Positions 46,701 through 55,124 of a stretch of DNA of 64,000 nt are shown in pieces. A program made the translations under genes and the position numbers. The notes beneath the pieces are model-generated. The model was given only the letters and a program-made list of their open reading frames with translations, ran no database searches and was not told the DNA's origin. Origin of the DNA: UBA6059 sp964351595. Lineage in GTDB: Bacteria > Bacteroidota > Bacteroidia > Cytophagales > Cyclobacteriaceae. Position 1 is the stretch's first letter. Each line of letters opens with the position of its first letter. The stretch is taken from positions 5,610 to 69,609 of the forward strand of contig CAYGOT010000019.1 in assembly GCA_964351595.1 (NCBI GenBank), written 5' to 3'.

Positions 46701-46964
46701 ACACCCAACTTTGACAATATCAATGATATAATGGAGATCACCGGTATCGAGTACTTCCCGGGCAATGAGGTCTTCATCTTCAACCGCTGGGGCAACCTTG
46801 TGTGGAGAATAGAGGGCTATGACAATGTCAACCAGGTATTCACCGGCTTTGGCAATGAAGGTAACCTTGGGTCTACTGACTTACCGGATGGTACCTATTT
46901 CTACATTATCGATAGACGAGATGGTACCGATGTTCAAAAAGGATTTGTAGTAATCAAAAGATAA
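37792..46964 (+). CDS. Giant T9SS type B surface protein, interrupted by an assembly gap
   Basis: This is one gene of more than 3,000 codons: the frame 37792-43574 stops being readable only because of 100 N, and resumes in the same repeat family from 43675 to 46964. A signal/anchor lies in residues ~10-30. Domains follow in order: a MopE-like EICNNGIDDDGDGLIDC motif (again near 40820), beta domains, a choice-of-anchor D-type segment (~40450-40810), an FG-GAP/VCBS-like propeller (VFVGDLDRDGISELVG onward), then tandem cadherin-like repeats with PVNDPP starts. Ig-like modules, Ca-binding DxDxDGxPD repeats (~46160-46680), and a C-terminal gliding-motility/CHU_C-type sorting domain (VFIFNRWGNLVWRIEGY ... 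GTYFYIIDRR) close the protein. It is exported by the type IX system and probably acts in adhesion or gliding. PorP/SprF follows 6 nt later. The apparent start at 43737 is an artefact of the gap. Confidence 0.93.
43575..43674. other. Assembly gap of 100 N
   Basis: Exactly 100 N, a conventional placeholder length. The sequence after the gap (43675-43750) is nearly identical to 44041-44116, so the assembler broke in a tandem repeat of 366 bp and the true missing length may be one or more repeat units. With 100 bp the two flanking frames do not match, so the real size is not 100. Confidence 0.98.
43675..44520 (+). repeat. Tandem ~366-bp coding repeats (cadherin-like modules)
   Basis: Repeat units carry PVNDPPTAADKTLTT, an EDTP motif, D-x-D-x-x-x-V-D-x-(G/D)-E-E and DENGSPYADFDFNVNDGT. 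The unit after the gap and the next one share long identical DNA runs at a 366-bp offset, while units further downstream (from ~44180) diverge. Recent duplication or gene conversion is likely and explains the assembly break. Confidence 0.8.
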
Positions 46965-46970
46965 TCAGAC

Positions 46971-47885
46971 ATGAAAAACGCATTCAAAACTATATTTCTG
47001 CTAAGTGCACTTACGATTACTACGAGTGCCTTGGCGCAGCAGCAGGTGATGTTCACCCAGTATATGTTCAACCAGTTGGCCATCAATCCGGCCTACGCCG
47101 GTATCCATGAGGGTATCAGCACAAGTATGCTCTGGAGAGAGCAGTGGGTAGGGTTCGAAGGTGCTCCGAGCACCCAGACCATATCGGTTCACAGTCCGCT
47201 CAATTATCGACCGGCTTCACTGGGGCTCGTGTTGATGAGGGATAAGATCGGTATTACGACACAGCATGGGGCATATGCGAGCTATGCTTATCGCATTCGG
47301 TTTGAAAAATCTCAGCTGTCAATGGGAATGCAAGGCAGCATTACCCAGTATCAGACGGACTATAGTGAAGAAGCTGGTTTAGATCCCATCTTGGCTAACG
47401 CCAATGTCAATGTGATGCGACCCAACTTTGGTGCGGGTCTCATGTGGCATAGTGATCGACACTATGTCGGTCTGAGCGTACCTCAGCTGATGAATCAGTC
47501 TTTTGATCCAGGCAATCTCGATTCTGATAGTGAGTTGGTGAGGCATTATTTCCTGCTGGCAGGTTATGTTTTCGATATCAACAATGACCTCAAGTTTAAG
47601 CCCAACATACTCGTAAAGCACGTGGCTGGAGCCCCTACACAGGTCGACTTGAATGCCAACTTCCTGATCAAAGATGTGGTATGGGTAGGCTTATCCTACC
47701 GCTCGCTTGATAGTTTTGACTTTCTGTTTCAGTTGCAGATCAATCCACAGTTGCAGATTGGATATGCTTTTGACTTTGCGACGACCACCGAGCTACGACG
47801 CGTCAATGCAGGCTCACATGAGTTTATGCTCAACTACATATTCGAACTACCACGCAAAAAAGTCCTCACCCCCAGATATTTCTAA
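46971..47885 (+). CDS. PorP/SprF-family type IX secretion outer-membrane protein
   Basis: This 304-residue protein has a signal peptide (1-23, ending SALAQ) followed at once by the family opening QQVMFTQYMFNQLAINPAYAG, then MLWREQWVGFEGAPSTQT and SLGLVLMRDKIG. These are hallmark PorP/SprF strands. It forms an outer-membrane beta barrel; SprF-type paralogues next to a large CHU_C-tailed protein are thought to help secrete or anchor that specific partner. The start is 7 nt after the giant gene's stop, and the OmpA gene starts 3 nt after its stop, so all three are one operon. Confidence 0.96.
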   Translation: MKNAFKTIFLLSALTITTSALAQQQVMFTQYMFNQLAINPAYAGIHEGISTSMLWREQWVGFEGAPSTQTISVHSPLNYRPASLGLVLMRDKIGITTQHGAYASYAYRIRFEKSQLSMGMQGSITQYQTDYSEEAGLDPILANANVNVMRPNFGAGLMWHSDRHYVGLSVPQLMNQSFDPGNLDSDSELVRHYFLLAGYVFDINNDLKFKPNILVKHVAGAPTQVDLNANFLIKDVVWVGLSYRSLDSFDFLFQLQINPQLQIGYAFDFATTTELRRVNAGSHEFMLNYIFELPRKKVLTPRYF

Positions 47886-47887
47886 TC

Positions 47888-50008
47888 ATGAAAAGGATAT
47901 TCACTACATTTTTATTGATCGGGCTAACCTTTTCGATCGTATTTGCTCAAGCTAACGAAAACAAGTCCTATCGGCGCTACATCAAGCAAGGGGATCGGTA
48001 CTATGAGGCTTTTGCCTATATCAAGGCGATAGCGAAATACACCAAGGCTTTTGAGAGTTTCCCAAATCAAAGCTACCCGAAGTTGCGACTTGCTGATAGC
48101 TATCGGATGATGAACCAACCAGAACCGTCTGAGAAGTGGTATGCTTTGGCGGCAGACAGTGAGGCTTTCTCAGATCAGAATAAGCTGGACTATGCTCAGG
48201 TGCTGATGAAGAATGGAAAATATAGCCAGGCGCAGGAAGTCATACGCAGTATCGAGAACCCCCTAGCGGCGAATAGCCAGTTGGCCAAAAAGGTCAAGGC
48301 TACCGAAAATCAAAGTGTCTATTATCTGGACTCTGCTGTTTATGGCATTCAGCGAACCAATCTCAACACTTCTGATAGCGATTTCGGGCCAACTTACTAC
48401 AATGATGGAATCATTTTCTCGTCGGCCAGAAAGCCACCGAGATTAGCCAATCGCAAGTATGACTGGGATGACTCTTATTTTCTTAACCTTTATTATGCAG
48501 ACTTTCAGAATGGAGTCCTCTCAAGACCAGAGTATTTCTCCAAGCGAATTAATACCGTTTTTCATGAAGGGCCTTCCGCATTTTTTGCCGGGGAACAGAA
48601 AATGATCTTTACCCGAAACAACTATTACAAAGGTCGGACGGATAATAGTGAAGAAGGTGTGAATACCCTCAATATGTATCTGGTAGAGATGAAAGAAGGG
48701 GGTAAAAAATGGGGTAAGGTGGTGCCATTTGAGTACAACAGTAGTGAGTATTCTGTAGGTCACCCCACGCTAAGCTCAGACAACAGCACTATGTACTTCG
48801 TATCAGATATGCCGGGTACTAAGGGAGGATCGGATATTTTTGTGACGTATTGGGAGGGTAATAAATGGTCGACACCTGAGAGTCTTGGTCAAAATATTAA
48901 TACCCCGGCCAACGAGATGTTCCCCTTTCTATTTGAGGATAAAACACTCTATTTCGCTAGTGATGGCCACAATGGTCTCGGCGGGTTGGACCTTTACAAG
49001 GTTGACCTGGCTGACTCAGTAGAGTTACTATGTACAGCGGAAGACGGATCATTGGAGTACTGCAAAGTTGCCCTGACTGACCGGAATTTGGAAGTTGAGA
49101 ACCTTGGCTACCCCATGAACTCTGAAAAGGACGATTTTGGCTTGATCCTCCGGGGTGATGAAGGCTTCTTTTCGAGCAATCGTGATGGTGGCGTAGGAAG
49201 TGACGATATCTACCAGTTCCAGATCTTTCAATTCACCATCGAGCCACAGCTGGTCGACGGCAGGAGCCTCGATCCTCTGACAGGAGACCTTAAGATTTTT
49301 GATCTGACGAGCAATCGGCTCATAGCCTCAGTCTCCGGGGCGAAATCTACGACTTTCAATGCGCTGAGAGGAAGGGAGTATGCCATAGCTGGTGCGACCA
49401 GTGGCTATCTCGACAACACGATCAATTTCACTCCCACCTCCCTACCGGAAGATGAGGCGTCATTCGTTGTGCCGGTACCATTGTACAGAGTTGAAAAATT
49501 CAATGCCGTCATTGTAATCAACAATGAGATGGAAGATCAGCTTTTTTATGGTAATGAACAGCTGGTGGAGTACGACGGTACAAGCAAAGAGCTAACGGAG
49601 TACCTCAAAGGCCGCTACGGGCAACTCGAAAAAGTGGATACTGTCAGGAACATCTACTATGACTTTGACAAGTCCAATATCAGAGAGGATGCAGCCAGGG
49701 AGTTGGATCGGTTGGTAGAGTTGCTATCCAGCAATGAGGAACTCAAAATAAGCCTGTCAGCGCACACGGATAAAAGGGGCTCTAATCCTTACAATGATAA
49801 GCTGGCAGATCGTCGTGTGGAATCCGCCCGAAAGTATTTGGAGGAGAAGGGAATAGCTCCTGAGCGAATCTCAATCGACAGTTTCGGTGAATACAGGCTA
49901 TTCAGGGAATGTGTGGAGGGTGAGGACTGCAACGAGCCGACTCATCAGTCAAATAGGCGAACGGAGATCAGACTGACTTCTACCAAAGGTAAGATGGCGA
50001 TGAGGTAA
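47888..50008 (+). CDS. OmpA-family protein with TPR and PD40-like propeller regions
   Basis: This 706-residue exported protein has a signal peptide (ending IVFAQ), TPR-like helices at residues ~28-130 (AFAYIKAIAKYTKAFESFPN), a PD40/WD40-like beta-propeller (~150-430, for example YSVGHPTLSSDNSTMYFVSD and FPFLFEDKTLYFASDG), a small beta domain and a C-terminal OmpA peptidoglycan-binding domain (IYYDFDKSNIREDAARELDR ... SAHTDKRGSNPYN ... SNRRTEIRL). This architecture is typical of the third gene of T9SS type B cassettes and probably ties the secreted partner or PorP barrel to the cell wall. A strong terminator 30 bp after the stop closes the operon. Confidence 0.93.
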   Translation: MKRIFTTFLLIGLTFSIVFAQANENKSYRRYIKQGDRYYEAFAYIKAIAKYTKAFESFPNQSYPKLRLADSYRMMNQPEPSEKWYALAADSEAFSDQNKLDYAQVLMKNGKYSQAQEVIRSIENPLAANSQLAKKVKATENQSVYYLDSAVYGIQRTNLNTSDSDFGPTYYNDGIIFSSARKPPRLANRKYDWDDSYFLNLYYADFQNGVLSRPEYFSKRINTVFHEGPSAFFAGEQKMIFTRNNYYKGRTDNSEEGVNTLNMYLVEMKEGGKKWGKVVPFEYNSSEYSVGHPTLSSDNSTMYFVSDMPGTKGGSDIFVTYWEGNKWSTPESLGQNINTPANEMFPFLFEDKTLYFASDGHNGLGGLDLYKVDLADSVELLCTAEDGSLEYCKVALTDRNLEVENLGYPMNSEKDDFGLILRGDEGFFSSNRDGGVGSDDIYQFQIFQFTIEPQLVDGRSLDPLTGDLKIFDLTSNRLIASVSGAKSTTFNALRGREYAIAGATSGYLDNTINFTPTSLPEDEASFVVPVPLYRVEKFNAVIVINNEMEDQLFYGNEQLVEYDGTSKELTEYLKGRYGQLEKVDTVRNIYYDFDKSNIREDAARELDRLVELLSSNEELKISLSAHTDKRGSNPYNDKLADRRVESARKYLEEKGIAPERISIDSFGEYRLFRECVEGEDCNEPTHQSNRRTEIRLTSTKGKMAMR

Positions 50009-50037
50009 GCTCGCGGCTCTATAATTATAAGCGGTTG

Positions 50038-50070
50038 ACCTGCTGGATTTGATATTCAGCAGGTTTTTTT
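50038..50070 (+). terminator. Intrinsic terminator of the T9SS cassette
   Basis: The arms ACCTGCTG (50038-50045) and CAGCAGGT (50057-50064) form a perfect 8-bp stem with an 11-nt loop, followed by a T-run to 50070. This is the clearest rho-independent terminator in the window. Confidence 0.9.
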
Positions 50071-50172
50071 GTGGCTACCGCGAATTGATCATAAACTTTC
50101 ACCTGCCAGCAACAACCTTTTGCAATTGCAGTGGGTTTTGGGTAAACTCATGCTTCATAAAAAATATGACCA

Positions 50173-53100
50173 ATGAAGTATCCCGTTTCCTATCTGATCC
50201 TGCTCTCATTTTGCCTGTTGCTCTACCCCGATAGCAGTCAGGCACAGACTGTCGACCCATCGTATTATCAGGAGCTGGACTACCGGCTAATCGGTCCTTT
50301 TCGCGCTAGCCGTACTGTGGGTGGAGTAGGTATCCCCTCACAGCCCAATGTCTTCTTTGTGGGTGTCAACAATGGTGGTGTCTGGAAGACGGATGACTAT
50401 GGTCGCACCTGGTTTCCTATTTTCGATGATGCCCCAACAGGATCAGTGGGAGATATTGCGGTATCACCCTCCAACCCTGACATTCTCTATGTAGGTAGTG
50501 GAGAAGGGCTCCACAGACCGGATTTGGGTGTCGGAGATGGTATCTTTAAATCTACCGATGGCGGTGACACCTGGGAGCATGTTGGGCTACCGGATGTGCA
50601 GCAGGTAGGACGCTTAATCGTTCACCCGACCAACCCGGATATTGTCTTTGTAGCTGGCCTTGGTCATCCCTATGGTGCCAATGAAGAAAGAGGTGTTTTC
50701 AGGACAAAAAACGGTGGCGAGACATGGGAGAAAGTCCACTATATCAATCATAACACCGGAGCGATTCAGGTGGAGTTTGACCCCACCAACCCCAACATCA
50801 TCTATGCAGATATGTGGGAGCATCAGGAAGGTCCCTGGGAGAATGCTAACTGGAAAGGCCCCAACAGTGGTCTCTTCAAATCCACGGATGGTGGAGACAG
50901 TTGGACGAAACTTACCGAGGGGCTACCTACCGCGGAAGACGGTGTGGGCAGGATAGGAATCGGTATAGCCCCTTCCGATCCTAATATCATTTACGCTACG
51001 GTGCAGTCAGATCAGAAGGCCGGCATCTATAAAAGCACCAATGCCGGCCAAAGCTGGACATTAGTAAGCACAGATCGCAGGACATACGGTCGGGGGGGAG
51101 ACTTTGCTGAGATCAAAGTACATCCCAACGATCCAAACAAGGTCTATGCGGGCAATGTCGCCTCCTACCAATCCAATGATGGAGGCAAGACCTGGTTCTC
51201 GCTGAAAGGTGCTCCCGGTGGGGATGACTATCACCGCATCTGGATTAACCCTGAGAATCCCGACATTATGCTATTCGTAGCAGATCAGGGAGCGGTAGTG
51301 ACCGTCAATGCAGGACGTACCTGGAGCTCATGGTACAATCAGCCGACGACTCAGCTATATCATGTGTCTACCGACAATGCCTTTCCCTACTGGGTGTATG
51401 GCGGTCAGCAGGAGAGCGGCGCTATCGCAACAGCCAGCAGAGGGCCTGGAGGTCAGATTACCTTCAGAGAGTTTATGGGCGTAGGTGCTGATGAGTATGC
51501 CTATGTTGCACCTGATCCAAAGGACCCCAATATCATCTATGGTGGTCGTGTGATGCGCTTTGATAAGACTACCGGCCAATCGCAAAACATCGCTCCAGAA
51601 GCACTGCGCTCGGGTAAGTACCGCATCCTGCGTACCATGCCGCTGATGTTCCACCCTAAGGATAACAACATGCTGCTCTTTGCGACCAACGTGCTTTGGA
51701 AGACAACTAACGAAGGACAAAGCTGGGATATCATCAGCCCCGATCTCACCCGTGAGCAACCTGAAGTACCCGCGAGTGTTGGCGACTTCAAAACTCCCGA
51801 GTTGGAAACTATGGACCGAAGAGCGGTCATTTATGCTGTGTCTCCGTCACCATTAGATGTCGATATGATATGGGCCGGTACGGATGACGGACTGGTGCAT
51901 GTGACCACTGATGGCGGTAAGAACTGGAAGAATGTGACACCACCGGATCTTAAATCATGGGACAAAGTAAGCCAGATAGATGCAGGGCATTTTGATCAAC
52001 AGACTGCCTTTATAGCGATCAATGCCATCAGAAAAGACAACATGAAACCCCTCATCTACAAGACCAAGGATGGAGGCAAGACCTGGACCAAGATCACCAA
52101 TGGCCTGGCGGAGATGGGCCCGGTCAATGTTGTACGAGAAGACCCTAAGCAAGCCGGATTGCTTTTCGCAGGGACGGAACGTGAAGTATACTTCTCCATA
52201 GATGAAGGAGAAAACTGGCAGGCACTGCGCATGGATATGCCGGCCTCATCGGTGCGTGATTTGGTGATCAAGGACGATGATCTGGTCGTAGGTACGCACG
52301 GCCGCTCAGCCTGGATCATGGACAATATCGAGCCGCTGAGACAGATGGCCAAGGCGCGTTCTGCAGGCAACTACCTCTTCAAACCGGCATTGGCGACACG
52401 CGTGCGCTGGAATATGTTCCTCGACACGCCGCTTCCTCCCGAGGAGCCCAGCGGAGAAAACCCACCAGATGGGACTTACCTCGATTATTTTCTACCGGAA
52501 AATGCCAATGAGGTGTCGTTGGAGATTATCGATAGTGATGGTGATTTGATTAGAAAATATTCGTCGAATGACGAACCGGAGTTTGTAGATACCACGGCCT
52601 TACCGCATCCTACTTACTGGATCAAGCCCTGGCAATCATTCAAGGCCGATGCTGGACATCATAGATTTGTGTGGGATCTCAGGTACCCCAATCCTCCGGG
52701 ATCGGATCGTGAGTTTGCGATCTCTGCAGTGCATATGCAGACGCCCAGCGGCCCCAACGGACCTTTCGTTCATCCCGGAGAATACACGGTCAGGCTGAAT
52801 GTGGATGGTCAAACCCAGGATCAGAAAATCACTGTACGACTCGACCCAAGAGTTGAGATCTCAGATTCTGCCCTACAGCAGCAGACTAACCAAAGCATGT
52901 TGGCTTACAATAGCTATCTCGACTTGCAAAAAGTGAGGGTCGCCTTGGATGAGCGCATAGCCGAATCGAAAGGAAAGAAAAAGGCTGCCATGGAAGCCTT
53001 GCGTGGCAATGGCAACCCGGGCAATGCCGATGTGCTTTACGGTAGTATCTACGCCACTGATGGTGAGGAGGAGAATATCGTCGCGTTGCAGCAGAAGTTT

Positions 53101-53223
53101 CTACACATGCTCGTCGTGCTTCAAAGTGCCGATCGACAACCGACTGACCAGGCTAAGGCGGGTCTTGCAGAACTCCGTATGACCATGCGCGCCGTGCTGG
53201 CAAGATGGGATAAGTTGAAGTAG
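50173..53223 (+). CDS. Exported BNR/sortilin-like beta-propeller protein
   Basis: This 1016-residue protein has a signal peptide (1-24, ending SSQAQ) and many Asp-box/BNR repeats of the form G-(I/V/L)-(F/W/Y)-(K/R)-(S/T)-T-(D/N)-(G/A)-G-x-(S/T)-W, for example GIFKSTDGGDTWEH, GLFKSTDGGDSWTK and VHVTTDGGKNWKN, spread over about residues 60-730. These build one or two VPS10/sortilin-like propellers. A C-terminal beta domain with PGEYTVRLNVDGQ and a helical tail follow. There is no sialidase catalytic set, so it is more likely a binding protein than a glycosidase. It is a separate transcription unit between the terminator at 50070 and the convergent Uma2 gene. Confidence 0.88.
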   Translation: MKYPVSYLILLSFCLLLYPDSSQAQTVDPSYYQELDYRLIGPFRASRTVGGVGIPSQPNVFFVGVNNGGVWKTDDYGRTWFPIFDDAPTGSVGDIAVSPSNPDILYVGSGEGLHRPDLGVGDGIFKSTDGGDTWEHVGLPDVQQVGRLIVHPTNPDIVFVAGLGHPYGANEERGVFRTKNGGETWEKVHYINHNTGAIQVEFDPTNPNIIYADMWEHQEGPWENANWKGPNSGLFKSTDGGDSWTKLTEGLPTAEDGVGRIGIGIAPSDPNIIYATVQSDQKAGIYKSTNAGQSWTLVSTDRRTYGRGGDFAEIKVHPNDPNKVYAGNVASYQSNDGGKTWFSLKGAPGGDDYHRIWINPENPDIMLFVADQGAVVTVNAGRTWSSWYNQPTTQLYHVSTDNAFPYWVYGGQQESGAIATASRGPGGQITFREFMGVGADEYAYVAPDPKDPNIIYGGRVMRFDKTTGQSQNIAPEALRSGKYRILRTMPLMFHPKDNNMLLFATNVLWKTTNEGQSWDIISPDLTREQPEVPASVGDFKTPELETMDRRAVIYAVSPSPLDVDMIWAGTDDGLVHVTTDGGKNWKNVTPPDLKSWDKVSQIDAGHFDQQTAFIAINAIRKDNMKPLIYKTKDGGKTWTKITNGLAEMGPVNVVREDPKQAGLLFAGTEREVYFSIDEGENWQALRMDMPASSVRDLVIKDDDLVVGTHGRSAWIMDNIEPLRQMAKARSAGNYLFKPALATRVRWNMFLDTPLPPEEPSGENPPDGTYLDYFLPENANEVSLEIIDSDGDLIRKYSSNDEPEFVDTTALPHPTYWIKPWQSFKADAGHHRFVWDLRYPNPPGSDREFAISAVHMQTPSGPNGPFVHPGEYTVRLNVDGQTQDQKITVRLDPRVEISDSALQQQTNQSMLAYNSYLDLQKVRVALDERIAESKGKKKAAMEALRGNGNPGNADVLYGSIYATDGEEENIVALQQKFLHMLVVLQSADRQPTDQAKAGLAELRMTMRAVLARWDKLK

Positions 53224-53299
53224 CTTTCTCCGGCTCCCATGGTTCACTTCCACGGCCTGTGGCACACCATAGCCGTAAATGGATCGGATTTAGCAGGAA

Positions 53300-53320
53300 A
53301 GGTCTGTGAGACATAGACCT
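53300..53320. repeat. Intergenic copy of the nuoI palindrome family
   Basis: The arms AGGTCTGTG (53300-53308) and CATAGACCT (53312-53320) match the element in nuoI with one mismatch and a 3-nt loop. It lies between the stops of the BNR protein and the Uma2 gene. A half-element (AGGTCTGTG at 23186-23194) occurs upstream of the AraC gene without its partner arm. Confidence 0.65.
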
Positions 53321-53335
53321 GGGCGGTAGTGAACT

Positions 53336-53878
53336 CTATTTGAAAATAGATGCCAATTCAAAGGAGATTTCCGATAGGAGTGTAGAAGTAACAGTACCAC
53401 TTTCGGCCAGATATAAGATTGGCTGCTCGGGATCATCTGAGTAGATTTCCAACGTCTTATTCCCTGGGTCGACCAACCAATACTCACCTACTCCACCTCC
53501 TAAAAACCGTCTTTTCTTCACATTCCGGTCAATGAAACTGTTGGAAGGCGAAAGCACTTCCACCACAAGATCGGGAGCCCCTTCTATACCTCTTGAGGAA
53601 ATGACAGAAGCTTTGGCACTACTAACGAAAACCAGGTCAGGCTGAAAAACAGTCGCATCATCAAGGTAAACGTCAATCGGAGCAAAGAATAGCTCACCAT
53701 TCAGGGGATAGTTGTCGAATACTTTAAACAATTCGCGGAGAATGCGCTGGTGATTGGGGGTTGGGACTGGTGACATGACGAGTTGGCCTTCGATCAATTG
53801 TGCAAGCAGACCTTCTTCGAGATTTTGATAATCTTCGATGGTCCATGATTTAGACGTGTCAATAGTGACTACTTGCAT
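53336..53878 (-). CDS. Uma2-family PD-(D/E)XK nuclease-like protein
   Basis: This 180-residue Uma2 protein has the N-terminal LIEGQLVMSPVPTPNHQRIL, VFQPDLVFVS (metal Asp) and PDLVVEVLSPSN where the second acidic residue lies. The usual basic position of the E-x-K motif is Leu here, as in several Uma2 members, and a KKRRFLGGGVGEYWLVDP segment follows. It is only distantly similar to the other Uma2 at 35166. It lies downstream of the DUF819 gene on the same strand (58-nt gap), and may be cotranscribed. Confidence 0.88.
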   Translation of the reverse strand: MQVVTIDTSKSWTIEDYQNLEEGLLAQLIEGQLVMSPVPTPNHQRILRELFKVFDNYPLNGELFFAPIDVYLDDATVFQPDLVFVSSAKASVISSRGIEGAPDLVVEVLSPSNSFIDRNVKKRRFLGGGVGEYWLVDPGNKTLEIYSDDPEQPILYLAESGTVTSTLLSEISFELASIFK

Positions 53879-53936
53879 AGATTAAAGATAACAAGTCAAA
53901 TCCTAAATGGAGAATTGATAACAAGGGATAAAACTC

Positions 53937-55079
53937 TTACAATATCCCCTGCATCATATTGCCCACGAAAAAACCGAGGTAGTTACCCACAGCATAGCCG
54001 AGCAGACCTACTGCGACACCAGGTAGCACCAGGTCGCCATAGCCTCGGGCACTGGCCAATGCCAGCGCAGAAGATGAGCCTCCGACATTGGCCTGGGAGG
54101 CCACCGCAAGGATAGCTGCATCGATCTTGAGGAGCTTGCCCACTCCGAAAATGAAAATGCCGTGAATGAAGATGGTACCCAGGGCGAAGTAGAATATGGC
54201 AGGGCCTACCGCTACGATATTGGCTACAACCGACTTAGCACCGTTACTTGCTAAAAAGAGCAACAGGAGATAATTGCCCAGCATGGCACCTCCGGATAGT
54301 TGTCTTACGACGGGCAACTGACCCATGAGCAAGGCCAGGGTGGTCAGCCAAAGGATTTTCGGTAGGAAGGGCATCCATTCCGCAAGGAGATCGGATCCTA
54401 GCATGCAGCCAATGGTGATACCTGTGAATGCGGCCATGTCCTGAATAGGTATGGCCTTGAGGCTGTTGTACAAGGCTTTTTCCAGTGTTTTGGGCTTGTC
54501 CGCGGTTGAGGTATCCTTTTCCGGTAGGGGAGTAGCTTTCTCCTTGCTGCCCAAAAGAAGTGGTGCGGCGAGACATACGATGAGCCATATGGCGGTCAGG
54601 ATTACATCGGCAGCTATACCGGCTGTGAATAGGCTGCTGGTCGTCTGGAAGGCATTGCCCAACGCTGCGAAATTCATCCCACCACCGATGTAGGTACCAG
54701 TGAACTGTCCGGCCAGTTTCCATGACTCAGGGCCGATAGCGTCATTCAAGACATAAGACATGGTGATACCACCCAGGGCGGAACCGATAGACCCTACCAG
54801 AAATGCCTTGAGCATGGTGCTACCCGCCATTTTCAGGGACTTGATACTTACGCTTAGCAGTATGAGGATGATACTTGCCGTGACCGCTTCACTCATTAAA
54901 AAATCGTAGACCGGCGATTCGCCGGGGATAATGGTACTGTTGGACAGAATGATGCCCATAATAATGCACAATGATGCTGATCCCATCTTCTTTAGAAAAG
55001 GTACGGACCGCTCCAGCCACAAGGACAGAATCACAATGAAGGCCATGATGAAGAATATTGCAACCGGGTCTTGAATCAT
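53937..55079 (-). CDS. DUF819 family integral membrane protein
   Basis: This 380-residue protein has about ten hydrophobic helices and the DUF819 (YjcL-like) hallmarks: MIQDPVAIFFIMAFIVILSL at the start, GTYIGGGMNFAALGNAF in the middle, and ASQANVGGSSSALALASARG followed by LVLPGVAVGLLGYAVGNYLG near the end. It is a probable inner-membrane transporter of unknown substrate. I used the ATG at 55079; the longer frame to 55097 opens at a TTG. It follows the hydroxyacid dehydrogenase gene by 45 nt, so transport and oxidation of an organic acid may be linked (inference). Confidence 0.88.
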   Translation of the reverse strand: MIQDPVAIFFIMAFIVILSLWLERSVPFLKKMGSASLCIIMGIILSNSTIIPGESPVYDFLMSEAVTASIILILLSVSIKSLKMAGSTMLKAFLVGSIGSALGGITMSYVLNDAIGPESWKLAGQFTGTYIGGGMNFAALGNAFQTTSSLFTAGIAADVILTAIWLIVCLAAPLLLGSKEKATPLPEKDTSTADKPKTLEKALYNSLKAIPIQDMAAFTGITIGCMLGSDLLAEWMPFLPKILWLTTLALLMGQLPVVRQLSGGAMLGNYLLLLFLASNGAKSVVANIVAVGPAIFYFALGTIFIHGIFIFGVGKLLKIDAAILAVASQANVGGSSSALALASARGYGDLVLPGVAVGLLGYAVGNYLGFFVGNMMQGIL

Positions 55080-55124
55080 AATGAATGTGTTAGGCAAAGT
55101 TGAATTTACATTTTTCCTGATACA

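Noticed and set aside
43737..46964. Separate gene starting at ATG 43737
   Set aside because: The frame is open upstream to the N run and belongs to the same cadherin-like repeats as the gene before the gap; the ATG is internal (NVNDGT).
53281..53335. Dedicated terminator between the BNR protein and Uma2 genes
   Set aside because: The only stem there is the AGGTCTGTG-family repeat without a T-run, so I annotate it as a repeat.
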